Assembly (NCBI GenBank): GCA_002450895.1
Contig: DKAR01000011.1
Span: forward strand, 84,274 to 127,260
Source: Proteobacteria bacterium UBA6921
Lineage (GTDB): Bacteria > Pseudomonadota > Gammaproteobacteria > SG8-11
Direction of reading: 5' to 3'
DNA length: 42,987 nt
Made by a program: the position numbers and the translations under genes. The notes beneath the pieces were generated by a model. The model was not told where the DNA came from and made no database searches. It saw only the letters and a program-made list of their open reading frames with translations. This document shows positions 1 through 8,380 of the stretch, piece by piece. Each line of letters opens with the position of its first letter. Position 1 is the first letter of the stretch.

Positions 1-1
1 C

Positions 2-652
2 GGCGCGCCGCCGGGATACGTCGGGTATGAAGAAGGCGGTTATCTCACTGAAGCAGTCCGGCGCAAACCGTATTCTGTGATTCTGCTTGATGAAGTCGAG
101 AAGGCGCATCCGGATGTGTTCAACGTGTTGCTGCAGGTGCTCGATGATGGCCGCCTTACTGATGGCCACGGCCGTACGGTCGACTTCCGCAATACTGTGA
201 TCGTGATGACCTCAAATCTTGGCTCGCATGCGATACAGGAAATGACAGGTGAAGAGCGATACGACGAAATGAAGAGAGCGGTGATGGGCGTCGTCAGCCA
301 GCACTTCCGGCCCGAATTCATCAATCGCGTGGATGAAATCGTTGTGTTCCATCCACTCGGTCGCGAGCAAATCCGCTCGATTGCAAAGATTCAAACGGAA
401 TACCTGCGCGCACGCCTGAAAGAGCGTCAGATGGATCTGGAATTTACAGAAGCCGCGCTCGACAAAGTTGGCGAAGCAGGGTTCGACTCCGTGTACGGCG
501 CGCGTCCTCTGAAACGCGCGATACAGACCGGCGTCGAAAATCCGCTTGCCCAGAAGATTTTGCGCGGTGATTTCGTTCCCGGGGATGTCATCGTCGTCGA
601 TGCCAGTGACGGCGAATTGGGATTCCGCAAGGGACAGCAGCGGGTTACTTAA
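2..652 (+). CDS. clpB: ATP-dependent disaggregase ClpB, C-terminal part (5' end outside window)
   Basis: ClpB is a hexameric AAA+ chaperone that pulls polypeptides out of aggregates together with DnaK in the cytosol. The open frame runs from base 2, so the gene starts before the window. What remains is the second AAA+ module: the pore-loop segment GYVGYEEGG near the start, the Walker B region with ILLDEVEKAH, the sensor-1 segment VMTSNLGS, and the arginine-finger region with FRPEFINRVDE. The C-terminal small domain follows, with the sensor-2 motif YGARPLKR. The GYVGYEEGG loop and the VDFRNT segment fit ClpB better than ClpA or ClpC. The frame ends at a TAA with no sign of damage. No strong terminator follows, only a weak AT hairpin about 170 bases downstream. 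Identity is secure; the missing N-terminal part cannot be judged. Confidence 0.95.
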   Translation, partial: GAPPGYVGYEEGGYLTEAVRRKPYSVILLDEVEKAHPDVFNVLLQVLDDGRLTDGHGRTVDFRNTVIVMTSNLGSHAIQEMTGEERYDEMKRAVMGVVSQHFRPEFINRVDEIVVFHPLGREQIRSIAKIQTEYLRARLKERQMDLEFTEAALDKVGEAGFDSVYGARPLKRAIQTGVENPLAQKILRGDFVPGDVIVVDASDGELGFRKGQQRVT

Positions 653-978
653 AGCCCGCGCATTTTTCCGCGCAGAAGCATTGCAGGGCACCGGTTCGGT
701 GCGCGCCGCGCTCGGCCCCAATCTCCATGGCCGGGTTCGCCGGAGTGCCGTCGGGGCGTGCTGCAAGGCCAAACTCTTCGTGTCACACCGACCTCGTCGC
801 AGTTCCTCCCCATAAAAAACAAACATTTAAAAGTGTTAAATCTTTTTTCGTCCACGAAAAACTTTCTCAAGATTCCTCGATTTAGACACGATAAAAAACT
901 GCGTGCAAATTGTGATCTTTACTGAGTTTTTTGGTGCTCGCGGCCTGTTCAATTTCGCCTAGTCAGGAGTCTATCGTG
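653..978. other. Intergenic region between clpB and the DUF2892 gene
   Basis: No convincing gene is present. The first half is GC-rich and holds small inverted repeats such as CACCG/CGGTG. The second half (about 810-950) is AT-rich and is the likely promoter region of the small membrane protein gene, but I could not pick a -35/-10 pair with confidence. The frames that cross this region on both strands have no recognisable protein content. Confidence 0.5.
825..848 (+). terminator. Weak terminator-like hairpin downstream of clpB
   Basis: A six-base all-AT stem (ATTTAA at 825-830, TTAAAT at 836-841) with a five-base loop is followed by C and six T. The stem is weak, so termination is uncertain; it may simply be AT-rich promoter DNA. 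Confidence 0.25.
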
Positions 979-1215
979 ATGAAGAAAGAGCCGAATCTTC
1001 ACAAAATCGACCGCATCATGCGCGGCATCATCGGGCTTGGGTGCATCTATATCGGGTTTATCGACACGTCGCTCATCACCAATCGAGTTGTTGCCATTCT
1101 GATGGGCGTGTTTGGGATTGTGAATCTCTGGGCATTCGCGACACATCGTTGCCCCGTCTATACCGCCGCCGGATTTAGCACTGTCGTCAAGCCAAGCCGT
1201 CCCCTTGAAGACTGA
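979..1215 (+). CDS. Small DUF2892 (YgaP-type transmembrane) inner-membrane protein
   Basis: This is a 78-residue protein. It begins with a short basic N-terminus, NLHKIDRIMR, followed by two hydrophobic segments (about residues 15-30 and 36-53) and a CP-containing tail ending in a G-F-S-T motif. That layout is typical of DUF2892, the membrane domain also found fused to rhodanese in YgaP. No function is established for stand-alone members, and no rhodanese domain is present here. I chose the ATG at 979 because AGGAG at 965-969 lies nine bases upstream. A GTG at 976 is an alternative. The longer upstream frame has no ribosome site and adds residues unlike the family. It is followed after eight bases by the GGDEF-EAL gene, so the two may be co-transcribed. 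Confidence 0.75.
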   Translation: MKKEPNLHKIDRIMRGIIGLGCIYIGFIDTSLITNRVVAILMGVFGIVNLWAFATHRCPVYTAAGFSTVVKPSRPLED

Positions 1216-1223
1216 GCTTTGGA

Positions 1224-3137
1224 TTGAATCTGCGCCTTAAACTGCTACTGATTTTTGTTGCGGCGTCGCTGTCCGCATTAACCTTCTTTGGTTACATCGC
1301 CTACGACACTGCGAAAGTTGCCAGCATAAAAAACGAAACGGCGCTCCTGTCTAGTTTTGCCCGACGTATTGCGGATGACTCATCGCGGGATCTGGTGGCG
1401 GGATCTTCATGGTCTGTCCCGTTGGTTTCCGATGGCGATGAAGAAACCGGCAATCGAATTTTCCTGATCATCACGGATCAGAATGGAAGTGCCGTCAACT
1501 TGCCCGACAATAGTGATTTCAAAAATGCCTACGAAATCCTTCGGCAGTTTGTGCCAAACGCCAAATCCGGTCAGTCAGGAAGTTTTGTGTCTGGCGACAA
1601 GACTTACATGTGGGCTTCTGAAGCAGCCCAGTTGCAGGGGTTTCGCGCGACTTTTCTGACCAGTCGCCATGTTTCCTCGGCGAATTCATTCTTTCGTGAA
1701 ATGGGCGTTACGCTCATCTTTGGCGGATTCGTTCTGCTTTGGTTTGCCTCGTGGGGCGCGATGTACATCGCCGGATTGTTCGAGCGTCTTGACGAACAAA
1801 AAAATATCTTGCGGCACCGTGCGCTCCATGATGCGCTCACGGGCCTGCCCAACCGCGCATTGCTCAATGACAGGATGCGGCAAATCATTCAGGTGGCGGA
1901 GCGTACGCCGGCACAAGCGGCGCTTTGTTTCATCGATCTCAATCGCTTCAAGGAAGTCAACGATTCGCTAGGCCATGCCGTTGGTGATGAACTGCTGCTC
2001 GAGATCAGCAGGCGACTGAAAGGCCATTTGAGAAAGTCCGACACGGTGGCGCGAATCGGCGGCGATGAATTCGCACTCATCCTTCGAAACGTTGACGACG
2101 CCACTGCGATGGCGGTCTTGGAAAAGCTCGTACAGGAAATTGAAGCTCCGGTGGAGCTGCGCCAGGAAAAACTTTTCGTTTCCGGTAGTGTCGGTGTGGC
2201 GCTTTTTCCGGCGGACGGCGACTCCGTCGAGTCATTGATGCAACGCGCTGACGTTGCCATGTATGCGGCCAAGCGGTCCGGATCCCGCATTGCCTTCTAT
2301 TCGAGCGATCTTGAAGTATTCAGCCGGGACAAGCTGGCGCTGACGCACGATCTGCGAGATGCAATCGCCGGCAGTCAGCTGGAATTGCACTATCAGCCGA
2401 AATATCACATCGGCGAAAAGCGCGTGATTGGTGCCGAGGCGCTCTTGCGATGGAGTCATCCTATTCACGGGCCGATCCCACCGCCGACTTTCATCCAGAT
2501 TGCCGAACATGCCGGCCTGATTCGAGGGCTGACCAAGTGGGTGTTGCAGCGTGCATTCTCGGACTGGTCACGGTTCGCTCGGCAGGGCCGCAAGCTCAAT
2601 CTTTCCGTCAATCTGTCTGCCCACAACCTCCAGGATCCGGAGTTGGAGTCGACGCTGTATGAGCTTCTGAGTCAGTGCGGTATCGGCGCGCAGGAAGTGA
2701 CGCTGGAATTGACCGAGAGCGCCGTGGTGCAAAATCTGTCGCAAACAAAACAATTGCTCGTTCGTCTGCACGAGCGAGGCTTTCGAATTTCCGTCGACGA
2801 TTTCGGGACCGGATATTCCACCCTGACCAATCTGCGGCGCCTGCCGATTTCAGAAATCAAGATTGATCGATCTTTTGTCAGCAACATGAAACATGACCCG
2901 GAAGATGCGTCAATCGTTCGCGCAACAATCGAACTCGGAAAGGCATTGGGAATCGACGTTGTTGCAGAAGGCGTTGAAACACAGGAAGTGCTGGATCAAC
3001 TCGATTCCTTCGGCTGTAGATCAATTCAGGGTTACTTCATAAGCAAGCCCATGCCCTTGGGTATCTTCGAAAATTGGCTTGGCACTTCAACCCCTGCTGG
3101 CACTGTTTCGCAACCGGTCGAGAACCTGGCAGGTTAG
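1224..3137 (+). CDS. Membrane-anchored GGDEF-EAL cyclic-di-GMP enzyme
   Basis: This 637-residue protein is predicted to make and/or break down the second messenger cyclic-di-GMP at the inner membrane. Residues 5-27 and about 162-185 are membrane helices, and the stretch between them should be a periplasmic sensor of no recognised family. The GGDEF domain (about 197-360) keeps an intact GGDEF at 279-283. An RxxD product-inhibition site (R270-D273) lies five residues before it. The EAL domain (about 375-625) keeps EALLRW (405-410), the ELTES segment, DDFGTG (525-530), the K of EIKIDR and AEGVE. Both activities therefore look possible. The start is a TTG eight bases after the previous stop, with only a weak GGA before it; an in-frame stop just upstream leaves few alternatives (CTG at 1212). 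Confidence 0.9.
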   Translation: MNLRLKLLLIFVAASLSALTFFGYIAYDTAKVASIKNETALLSSFARRIADDSSRDLVAGSSWSVPLVSDGDEETGNRIFLIITDQNGSAVNLPDNSDFKNAYEILRQFVPNAKSGQSGSFVSGDKTYMWASEAAQLQGFRATFLTSRHVSSANSFFREMGVTLIFGGFVLLWFASWGAMYIAGLFERLDEQKNILRHRALHDALTGLPNRALLNDRMRQIIQVAERTPAQAALCFIDLNRFKEVNDSLGHAVGDELLLEISRRLKGHLRKSDTVARIGGDEFALILRNVDDATAMAVLEKLVQEIEAPVELRQEKLFVSGSVGVALFPADGDSVESLMQRADVAMYAAKRSGSRIAFYSSDLEVFSRDKLALTHDLRDAIAGSQLELHYQPKYHIGEKRVIGAEALLRWSHPIHGPIPPPTFIQIAEHAGLIRGLTKWVLQRAFSDWSRFARQGRKLNLSVNLSAHNLQDPELESTLYELLSQCGIGAQEVTLELTESAVVQNLSQTKQLLVRLHERGFRISVDDFGTGYSTLTNLRRLPISEIKIDRSFVSNMKHDPEDASIVRATIELGKALGIDVVAEGVETQEVLDQLDSFGCRSIQGYFISKPMPLGIFENWLGTSTPAGTVSQPVENLAG

Positions 3138-3472
3138 ACAGCATCCCCGTCTTTGTTCCCTTGATTCAGAACGCGCTTTAATCGAGCGACGGACGATCCG
3201 GTTCGCCAATTGTTCTGGTATTCCGTGAATGCGCGTCGTTTCAGATCGTCGACGGGAATCAGGGAGAAACTACAGTACGATCCACGTGCTGGTGGCGCTG
3301 TGAATCGGTTCAGTGTGACTCCGCAAAAACACCGCACGAATAGTGTCAAATTGTGTTTCGAATCGGCCAAAGGTCATATAGGAAGGACTGCGCAAAAAAG
3401 TTCTGGACGCCCAGTCCCTGCGGTGTGAATGATATGTCACGTAATGGGACCGATGTGGACCGGAGGATCAAG
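3138..3472. other. Gene-poor gap between the GGDEF-EAL and hydrolase genes
   Basis: There are 335 bases without a supported gene. Short frames exist on both strands but have no recognisable protein features. The complementary pair AGGACTG/CAGTCC around 3382-3415 could form a hairpin in the leader of the hydrolase mRNA. I could not fix a promoter. Confidence 0.4.
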
Positions 3473-4441
3473 ATGACTTGCTCAAGAACCATCGTAATTG
3501 TGATCGCCTTTCTTGGTTCTTCCGCTTTACAGGCCCATGAAGTCACTGCGCCGATTTCGATCGAAAGCTTTCCGCTCGACGAAGTAAGCCCGCACATTCG
3601 CGTTGTGCATGGTCCATTGGCTCAACCGAGCCCCGAAAATCGGGGTTTTATGAATAATCCCGCTGCAATACTTACAGCGAACGGAATAATCGTCGTGGAT
3701 CCGGGCAGTAGCCGTAACACCGGCAGGCAACTCGTCGAGAAAGTCAGAAGGATTTGGAACAAACCTGTTGTCGCCATTTTCAATACCCATGTGCATGGCG
3801 ACCATTGGCTCGGCAATGACGGAGTGCGTGAGTTGTACCCAAATGTCCCTATATATGCGCACGAGCGAATGATCGAACGCGCGAACGCGGGGGAAGGGGA
3901 ATTCTGGATCAACGTATTCAAGACCATGACCAAAGGTACCGCGGGTGAAACCAAAGCTGTCGCGCCGACGATTGGTCTGAAGGGCGGCGAGGAAATACGT
4001 ATCGATGACGTCACCCTGAAGATTCACTATGCCGGGCACGCGCATTCAGACAACGACCTCATGATCGAGGTATTGAATGATCGCAGTCTGTTCACGGGCG
4101 ATATTGTGCTCAATCATCATGTGCCAAATTCCGACGTGCCGCAGGATGCCAGTTTCAAGGGCTCCATCACCGCAATCGAGGCCATGCTGAAAGGACCGTA
4201 CTCGTTGTATGTGCCTGGACACGGCCGTACCGGCGGGCGAGAGGTGCCGGAAGCAATGCTGCGTTTTCACCGCAAGCTTTACGATCTGGTCATGAAATTC
4301 TACCGGGATGGTCAGCAGGACTACGAAATGAAGGACCGCATCGTCAACGAGATGTCCGAATACCGCGACTGGCACAACTTCAGTGAAATGGGACGTGTTA
4401 TCGGTTACGTCTACCGTGAAATCGAAAAGGATGATTTCTGA
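3473..4441 (+). CDS. Exported metallo-beta-lactamase-fold hydrolase
   Basis: This 322-residue protein has a Sec signal peptide (residues 1-21, hydrophobic core IVIVIAFLGSSA, likely cut after LQA). The zinc-binding pattern of the metallo-beta-lactamase superfamily is complete: HVHGDH at 106-111, the third-ligand region GHAHSDND (His189), FTGD (Asp210) and PGHG (His250). Members with this layout include class B3-like and quinoprotein-associated hydrolases, but the sequence does not identify the substrate. I chose ATG 3473 because GGAGG at 3462-3466 lies six bases upstream and the signal peptide then starts correctly. An in-frame ATG at 3434 would add a polar extension in front of the signal. 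It has no obvious operon partner. Calling it an antibiotic lactamase would be unjustified. Confidence 0.8.
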   Translation: MTCSRTIVIVIAFLGSSALQAHEVTAPISIESFPLDEVSPHIRVVHGPLAQPSPENRGFMNNPAAILTANGIIVVDPGSSRNTGRQLVEKVRRIWNKPVVAIFNTHVHGDHWLGNDGVRELYPNVPIYAHERMIERANAGEGEFWINVFKTMTKGTAGETKAVAPTIGLKGGEEIRIDDVTLKIHYAGHAHSDNDLMIEVLNDRSLFTGDIVLNHHVPNSDVPQDASFKGSITAIEAMLKGPYSLYVPGHGRTGGREVPEAMLRFHRKLYDLVMKFYRDGQQDYEMKDRIVNEMSEYRDWHNFSEMGRVIGYVYREIEKDDF

Positions 4442-4473
4442 GATCAGGCAACTGTAAGAACGATTGAAGGTGT

Positions 4474-4970
4474 CTAACCTGAAGCGGACGACGATTGGTG
4501 TGTCACGTGGCCAGAAATTCTGGAGGTGATGTACTCCAGTTGTTGGAGAAGATCCCTGAGTTTCCCGTGCTGTTCGCTGCGAAGACAAGCAATCTTTTCC
4601 GCTGCAAGTTCTGGAATGATCGGAAATCCAAAGCTTCCTCCGGTTCCTTTTAACGTATGAATATGGCGTGTCAGCGACTGCCAATCCTGTTGCGCGATTG
4701 CGCGCGAAATTTGAGTGACGGTAGATGGCAATTGAACTGCGAATTTACCAATCAGCTCGGCAAACGATGGATCGTCCGCGACCAGTTTTGAATGGGTCGG
4801 CGCCTGATTGGCGGAATCGCCGGTATCGCCGTTGATATAACGCGCAACGTGGTGACAGAAATCGACTCAATCAATGGGTTTCGTCAGATAGCCGTCGGCA
4901 CCGCATGCCAAGACCCGGCGCAAGTCATCGGGTGCGGAGGGGTGGGGGGCAACAGCGGCCCAAGACTTTG
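4474..4970 (-). pseudogene. Decayed receiver-HPt fragment of a hybrid two-component sensor kinase
   Basis: Read on the minus strand from about 4970 down, the translation matches the end of a response-regulator receiver domain, with DDLRRVLACGADGYLTKPID including the conserved Lys-Pro. An in-frame TGA follows at 4869-4867, and the same frame then continues as a histidine phosphotransfer domain with the phospho-His motif HIHTLKGTGGSFGF and ends at 4474. The receiver Asp and all kinase domains are absent upstream, where the reading dissolves into unrelated sequence. I read this as the 3' remnant of a receiver-HPt hybrid histidine kinase after a large deletion plus a nonsense change (for example CGA to TGA). 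The HPt part alone could still be translated as about 85 residues from the TTG at 4731, but has no visible ribosome site. Conversion to a live small HPt protein is possible but less likely. Confidence 0.7.
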
Positions 4971-5320
4971 TAGGAGTCGCTCTATATTAGTAAGGAGAAA
5001 ATCACCCGGGAGACTGGGCTTGCACGAATGGGGGGCGCGATTGCGGCCTAACCAGGTCGCCTTGCCAGTTTACTTAGAATTATTCCAGCCTAATGTTATT
5101 TTCAGAATTCGTTGTCCAAAGCCATTTTGCGCTACAAATAGCAGACTTTTTTCATCCATAAGAAAAACACTGTCAATATTGTTTTACATATCTTCGGTAG
5201 TGTAGGCTTCTGAGGCGTTTCAGTGTCTAGGGGGCCACTTCATCCGTTGCAATTACCCTTTCCCTGCACCGTAAGGGGCGGCCAGTACCGTATATCTACA
5301 ATTCTGGAGTCATAACCAAT
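4971..5320. other. AT-richer gene-poor stretch before the DsrE-like gene
   Basis: There are 350 bases without a supported gene. The part from about 5075 to 5215 is clearly richer in A+T than the flanking genes. It borders the kinase remnant, so it may be a deletion or recombination scar. The last 100 bases should hold the promoter of the DsrE-like gene; TATATC/TACAAT at 5291-5302 could be a -10, but no good -35 is placed in front of it. Confidence 0.4.
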
Positions 5321-5986
5321 ATGTACAGCATGAAAAAAGTCGTAGGTGCGCTCGTAGTCATCGGTGCAGTCGCGGGTTATTCCAATTCTTTCGCCGACAG
5401 CAGCGACAAAGTTGATCCGGGCACCATTTCCCCGTGCCAATACCTGCCGATGGTGGGCAATCCGACCAATCCGACAACACAGAAAGTTTGTGTTGACGTC
5501 CCTGTCAACCTGACCAAGGCGCGCGTTGTGTTCAATATGGACGAGGCGAGCGCGATGGACGGCCCAACGACTCCCATCGGAATGAAGCACATGGTGCAAT
5601 TGGCTGGCGCGCTGAAATCACGTATTGCTCAGGGCCTGATTGAAGCTGAAGATGTTTCGATCATTGGTGTCTTCCACGGTGCCGATGCCTCGATGCTGCT
5701 GAATGACGCGTACTGGGCAACTCAAATTGATCCCTCAACAGGAACGAATTACGTCGGCAACCCTTACAAGGCTTGGTTGGAACAGCTGCTCGCAATCGAA
5801 AAGGGTGGCGTCCACCTGCAGCTCGAAATTTGTGGCGTTACGATGAGCTCCAAGGGGTGGAAGAACTCTGACCTCTATGTCAGCCCAGATGCGACCAACA
5901 GCAAGATTCTCGTTAACCAGGGTGCTATCGGTCGACTGATCGCTCTGGAAAACGCGAAGTTTGCCTATATCCAACCGGGTAAGTAA
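5321..5986 (+). CDS. Exported DsrE/DsrF-like protein
   Basis: This 221-residue protein has a Sec signal peptide (basic MKK at 4-6, hydrophobic core to about residue 20, likely cut after SFA). The body resembles the DsrE/DsrF-like alpha/beta fold: a first strand ARVVFNMDEAS (67-77), GMKHMVQLAGAL, a central VSIIGVFHGADASMLL, then LEICGVTM with Cys171, and NQGAIGRLIALE near the end. Cytoplasmic DsrE/TusD proteins relay sulfur on a cysteine. Here Cys171 sits at the corresponding late position, but the protein should be periplasmic and has no dsr or tus neighbours, so a sulfur-relay role is only a guess. Cys39 and Cys57 in the N-terminal extension could pair. GGAG at 5305-5308 precedes the ATGs at 5321 and 5330, and either could be used. 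A strong terminator closes the gene. Confidence 0.75.
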   Translation: MYSMKKVVGALVVIGAVAGYSNSFADSSDKVDPGTISPCQYLPMVGNPTNPTTQKVCVDVPVNLTKARVVFNMDEASAMDGPTTPIGMKHMVQLAGALKSRIAQGLIEAEDVSIIGVFHGADASMLLNDAYWATQIDPSTGTNYVGNPYKAWLEQLLAIEKGGVHLQLEICGVTMSSKGWKNSDLYVSPDATNSKILVNQGAIGRLIALENAKFAYIQPGK

Positions 5987-6018
5987 TCGCGTCATCACTC
6001 TGCAACGTAGTTGTTGTG

Positions 6019-6048
6019 AAAAGGCCGCTCATCCAGCGGCCTTTTTTT
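6019..6048 (+). terminator. Rho-independent terminator after the DsrE-like gene
   Basis: A perfect eight-base stem AAGGCCGC (6021-6028) / GCGGCCTT (6036-6043) with a seven-base loop runs into a T tract ending at 6048. It lies 33 bases after the stop codon. Confidence 0.92.
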
Positions 6049-6186
6049 CGCCTTACGAAACGCCCGGTCTATATCGCGATCGCCGGCGTTGAGCAAAACG
6101 TGTTCAGATCATTCCTTCAAATTGGAAATTCGTCGCGGGCGCAGATTTTTTCCCTGCGAACCGTGGGGGCTGCACGGCCAAGGTCT

Positions 6187-6216
6187 TTGCGATGAGCCAA
6201 AGTTTTTACCTATACT
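6187..6216 (+). promoter_or_regulatory. Candidate sigma-70 promoter of the symporter operon
   Basis: TTGCGA (6187-6192) and TATACT (6211-6216) are separated by 18 bases and match the consensus at 4/6 and 5/6 positions. Transcription would start near 6223, giving a leader of about 85 bases before the DUF4212 gene. The call rests on the motif match only. Confidence 0.5.
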
Positions 6217-6308
6217 TCGACTATAGCTAATTCTGCAGTGGCTAACGGGAAGGGGGGCGAGGTCTACACCGGACGTATACACATCAACAACGTCAGGGGA
6301 GGTTCGCG

Positions 6309-6572
6309 ATGAGTGCACCGGTAGGCAGTCCGCAGCAGTATTGGCAGGCAAATCTTCGACTTCTCATCATCTGTCTCATTATCTGGTTCGTCGTCTCCTA
6401 CGGCTTCGGCATCATTCTTGTTGAGCCGCTCAACAGTATCCAAATCGGTGGCTACAAGCTCGGGTTCTGGTTCGCGCAACAGGGGTCCATCTACGTCTTT
6501 GTCGCGCTGATCTTCTATTACGCGTGGCGTATGAACAAATACGACCGCGAATTCCACGTGCACGAAGACTAA
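6309..6572 (+). CDS. DUF4212 small membrane subunit of a sodium:solute symporter
   Basis: This 87-residue protein has two hydrophobic helices (about 17-38 and 57-73) and a charged C-terminus. It matches the DUF4212 family, which is found almost always directly before VC_2705-type sodium/solute symporters and is thought to be a small partner subunit of the carrier. The symporter gene follows after 16 bases with its own ribosome site. The ATG at 6309 is preceded by a strong GGGGAGG. The transported solute is not known from sequence; acetate or other short organic acids are usual guesses because the large subunit is ActP-related. Confidence 0.85.
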   Translation: MSAPVGSPQQYWQANLRLLIICLIIWFVVSYGFGIILVEPLNSIQIGGYKLGFWFAQQGSIYVFVALIFYYAWRMNKYDREFHVHED

Positions 6573-6588
6573 CCCGAGGGGAACCGAC

Positions 6589-8370
6589 ATGGATCTGCAA
6601 ACCTTAACCTTCATCGTGGTTGGGGCGACGTTTGCCCTGTATATCGGAATTGCAATTTGGGCACGGGCCAGCGCCACCGGCGAGTTTTACGTTGCCGGTC
6701 GCGGTGTACATCCCGTTGCCAATGGCATGGCCACCGCCGCGGACTGGATGTCAGCGGCATCGTTTATCTCAATGGCGGGCCTAATCGCATTTAAGGGCTA
6801 CGACGCTTCGGTGTATTTGATGGGCTGGACGGGCGGCTATGTGTTGCTGGCGATGTTGCTGGCGCCCTATTTGCGCAAGTTCGGAAAGTACACGGTGCCG
6901 GAATTCATCGGAGATCGCTATTACTCCCAAACGGCACGGATCGTTGCGGTGATCTGCTTGATCGTCGCTTCCATTACGTACGTCATCGGGCAAATGAAGG
7001 GCGTCGGCGTCGCGTTTTCCCGATTCATGGAAGTCGACTACTCGACCGGCCTCTACGTGGGAATGGGCATCGTATTTGTGTATGCCGTGCTCGGTGGGAT
7101 GAAGGGAATCACCTACACGCAGATCGCGCAGTATGTTGTGCTCATTTTTGCGTACACGGTGCCTGCAGTATTCATTTCACTGCAATTAACCAATAACCCA
7201 TTACCGCAGTTGGGGCTGGGCAGTACATTGACCGATGGCGGGACACACATGCTCGAGAAGCTCGATCAGGTGCTCGTTGACATCGGGTTCGCTTCATACA
7301 CTGCGCAGAAAGGGACGTCACTCAATCTTGCCTTGCTGACGTTGTCGCTCATGATCGGCACGGCCGGATTGCCGCATGTGATTGTGCGATTCTTCACTGT
7401 GCCAAAAGTGCGTGATGCGCGCGCCTCCGCGGGCTGGGCCTTGGTCTTCATTGCCATTCTGTATACGACGGCGCCTGCTGTCGGTGCGATGGCGATCTAC
7501 AACATGATTAAAACCGTGCAGCCCGGTTCTATCGGCGCTGCGGAAGGTAGCCTGGTTTACAACGATCGTCCGTCCTGGTTCGCCAACTGGGAGAAAACGG
7601 GTCTGCTCAAATTTGAAGACAAGAACGGTGATGGTCGCATTCAGTACTACAACGATGCGAACAAAACGTTCGCTGCCAAGGCGGATACGGAGTTTGGATG
7701 GAAGGGTAATGAGCTGACCAAGATCGACAACGACATCATGGTTCTCGCCAACCCGGAAATCGCCGGATTGCCGAATTGGGTGATCGCGTTGGTTGCGGCC
7801 GGCGGATTGGCGGCAGCGCTGTCGACGGCGGCCGGACTGCTTCTTGCCATTTCGTCCGCAGTTTCGCATGACTTGCTGAAGGGTGTTTTCAAACCCAATA
7901 TTTCCGAGAAGCAGGAACTTACTGCGGCGCGGGTGGCGATGGGAGGCGCAATTCTCGTGGCAGGCTACCTGGGTCTGAATCCACCAGGATTTGCGGCGCA
8001 GGTCGTCGCGCTCGCGTTTGGTTTGGCGGCGTCTTCGCTGTTCCCGGCGTTGATGATGGGGATCTTCAGCAAACGCACCAATAATTCAGCGGCCGTTGCA
8101 GGCATGTTGGTTGGATTGATATCAACCCTGGTGTACATCTTCGTGTACAAGGGCTGGTTCTTCATTCCAGAAACGAACAACTTGCCCAATACACCGGACA
8201 AGTGGCTGTTCGGAATTCAGCCGGAATCCTTCGGTGCCGTCGGTGCATTACTCAATTTTGTAACGGCGTGGATCGTATCGAAAGTGACTGCGCCGCCACC
8301 GGAGCACATTCAGCACCTGGTTGAAGATATTCGCGTACCCAAGGGTGCGGGTTCCGCGACCGCGCATTGA
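6589..8370 (+). CDS. VC_2705-type sodium:solute symporter with an EF-hand-like loop
   Basis: This is a 593-residue SSS-family carrier, an inner-membrane protein that should import a small solute with sodium. It shows the family's many membrane helices, the early AGRGVHPVANGMATAADWMS region and the MKGITYTQ segment. Between about residues 312 and 385 there is a long hydrophilic insert that ordinary ActP or PutP carriers lack. The insert contains DKNGDGRIQYYN (344-355), which follows an EF-hand calcium loop at positions 1, 3, 5 and 8 but has Asn instead of Glu at position 12. Helices resume at PNWVIALVAAGGLAAALSTAAG. It is translated with the DUF4212 subunit and lies in one operon with the regulator-like gene downstream. 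The substrate is unknown. Confidence 0.88.
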   Translation: MDLQTLTFIVVGATFALYIGIAIWARASATGEFYVAGRGVHPVANGMATAADWMSAASFISMAGLIAFKGYDASVYLMGWTGGYVLLAMLLAPYLRKFGKYTVPEFIGDRYYSQTARIVAVICLIVASITYVIGQMKGVGVAFSRFMEVDYSTGLYVGMGIVFVYAVLGGMKGITYTQIAQYVVLIFAYTVPAVFISLQLTNNPLPQLGLGSTLTDGGTHMLEKLDQVLVDIGFASYTAQKGTSLNLALLTLSLMIGTAGLPHVIVRFFTVPKVRDARASAGWALVFIAILYTTAPAVGAMAIYNMIKTVQPGSIGAAEGSLVYNDRPSWFANWEKTGLLKFEDKNGDGRIQYYNDANKTFAAKADTEFGWKGNELTKIDNDIMVLANPEIAGLPNWVIALVAAGGLAAALSTAAGLLLAISSAVSHDLLKGVFKPNISEKQELTAARVAMGGAILVAGYLGLNPPGFAAQVVALAFGLAASSLFPALMMGIFSKRTNNSAAVAGMLVGLISTLVYIFVYKGWFFIPETNNLPNTPDKWLFGIQPESFGAVGALLNFVTAWIVSKVTAPPPEHIQHLVEDIRVPKGAGSATAH

Positions 8371-8380
8371 TATGCCTCAA

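Noticed and set aside
480..500. GGTTCGACTCC segment resembling a tRNA T-arm
   Set aside because: It lies inside clpB coding sequence and no acceptor stem, D-arm or anticodon arm can be built around it.
3473..4441. Possible carbapenemase or antibiotic lactamase
   Set aside because: Only the general metallo-beta-lactamase zinc pattern is present; the superfamily is mostly non-lactamase and there is no resistance context.
4792..5205. 137-codon plus-strand frame across the kinase remnant
   Set aside because: It is the complement of the receiver/HPt remnant running into AT-rich DNA; no protein-like pattern or ribosome site.
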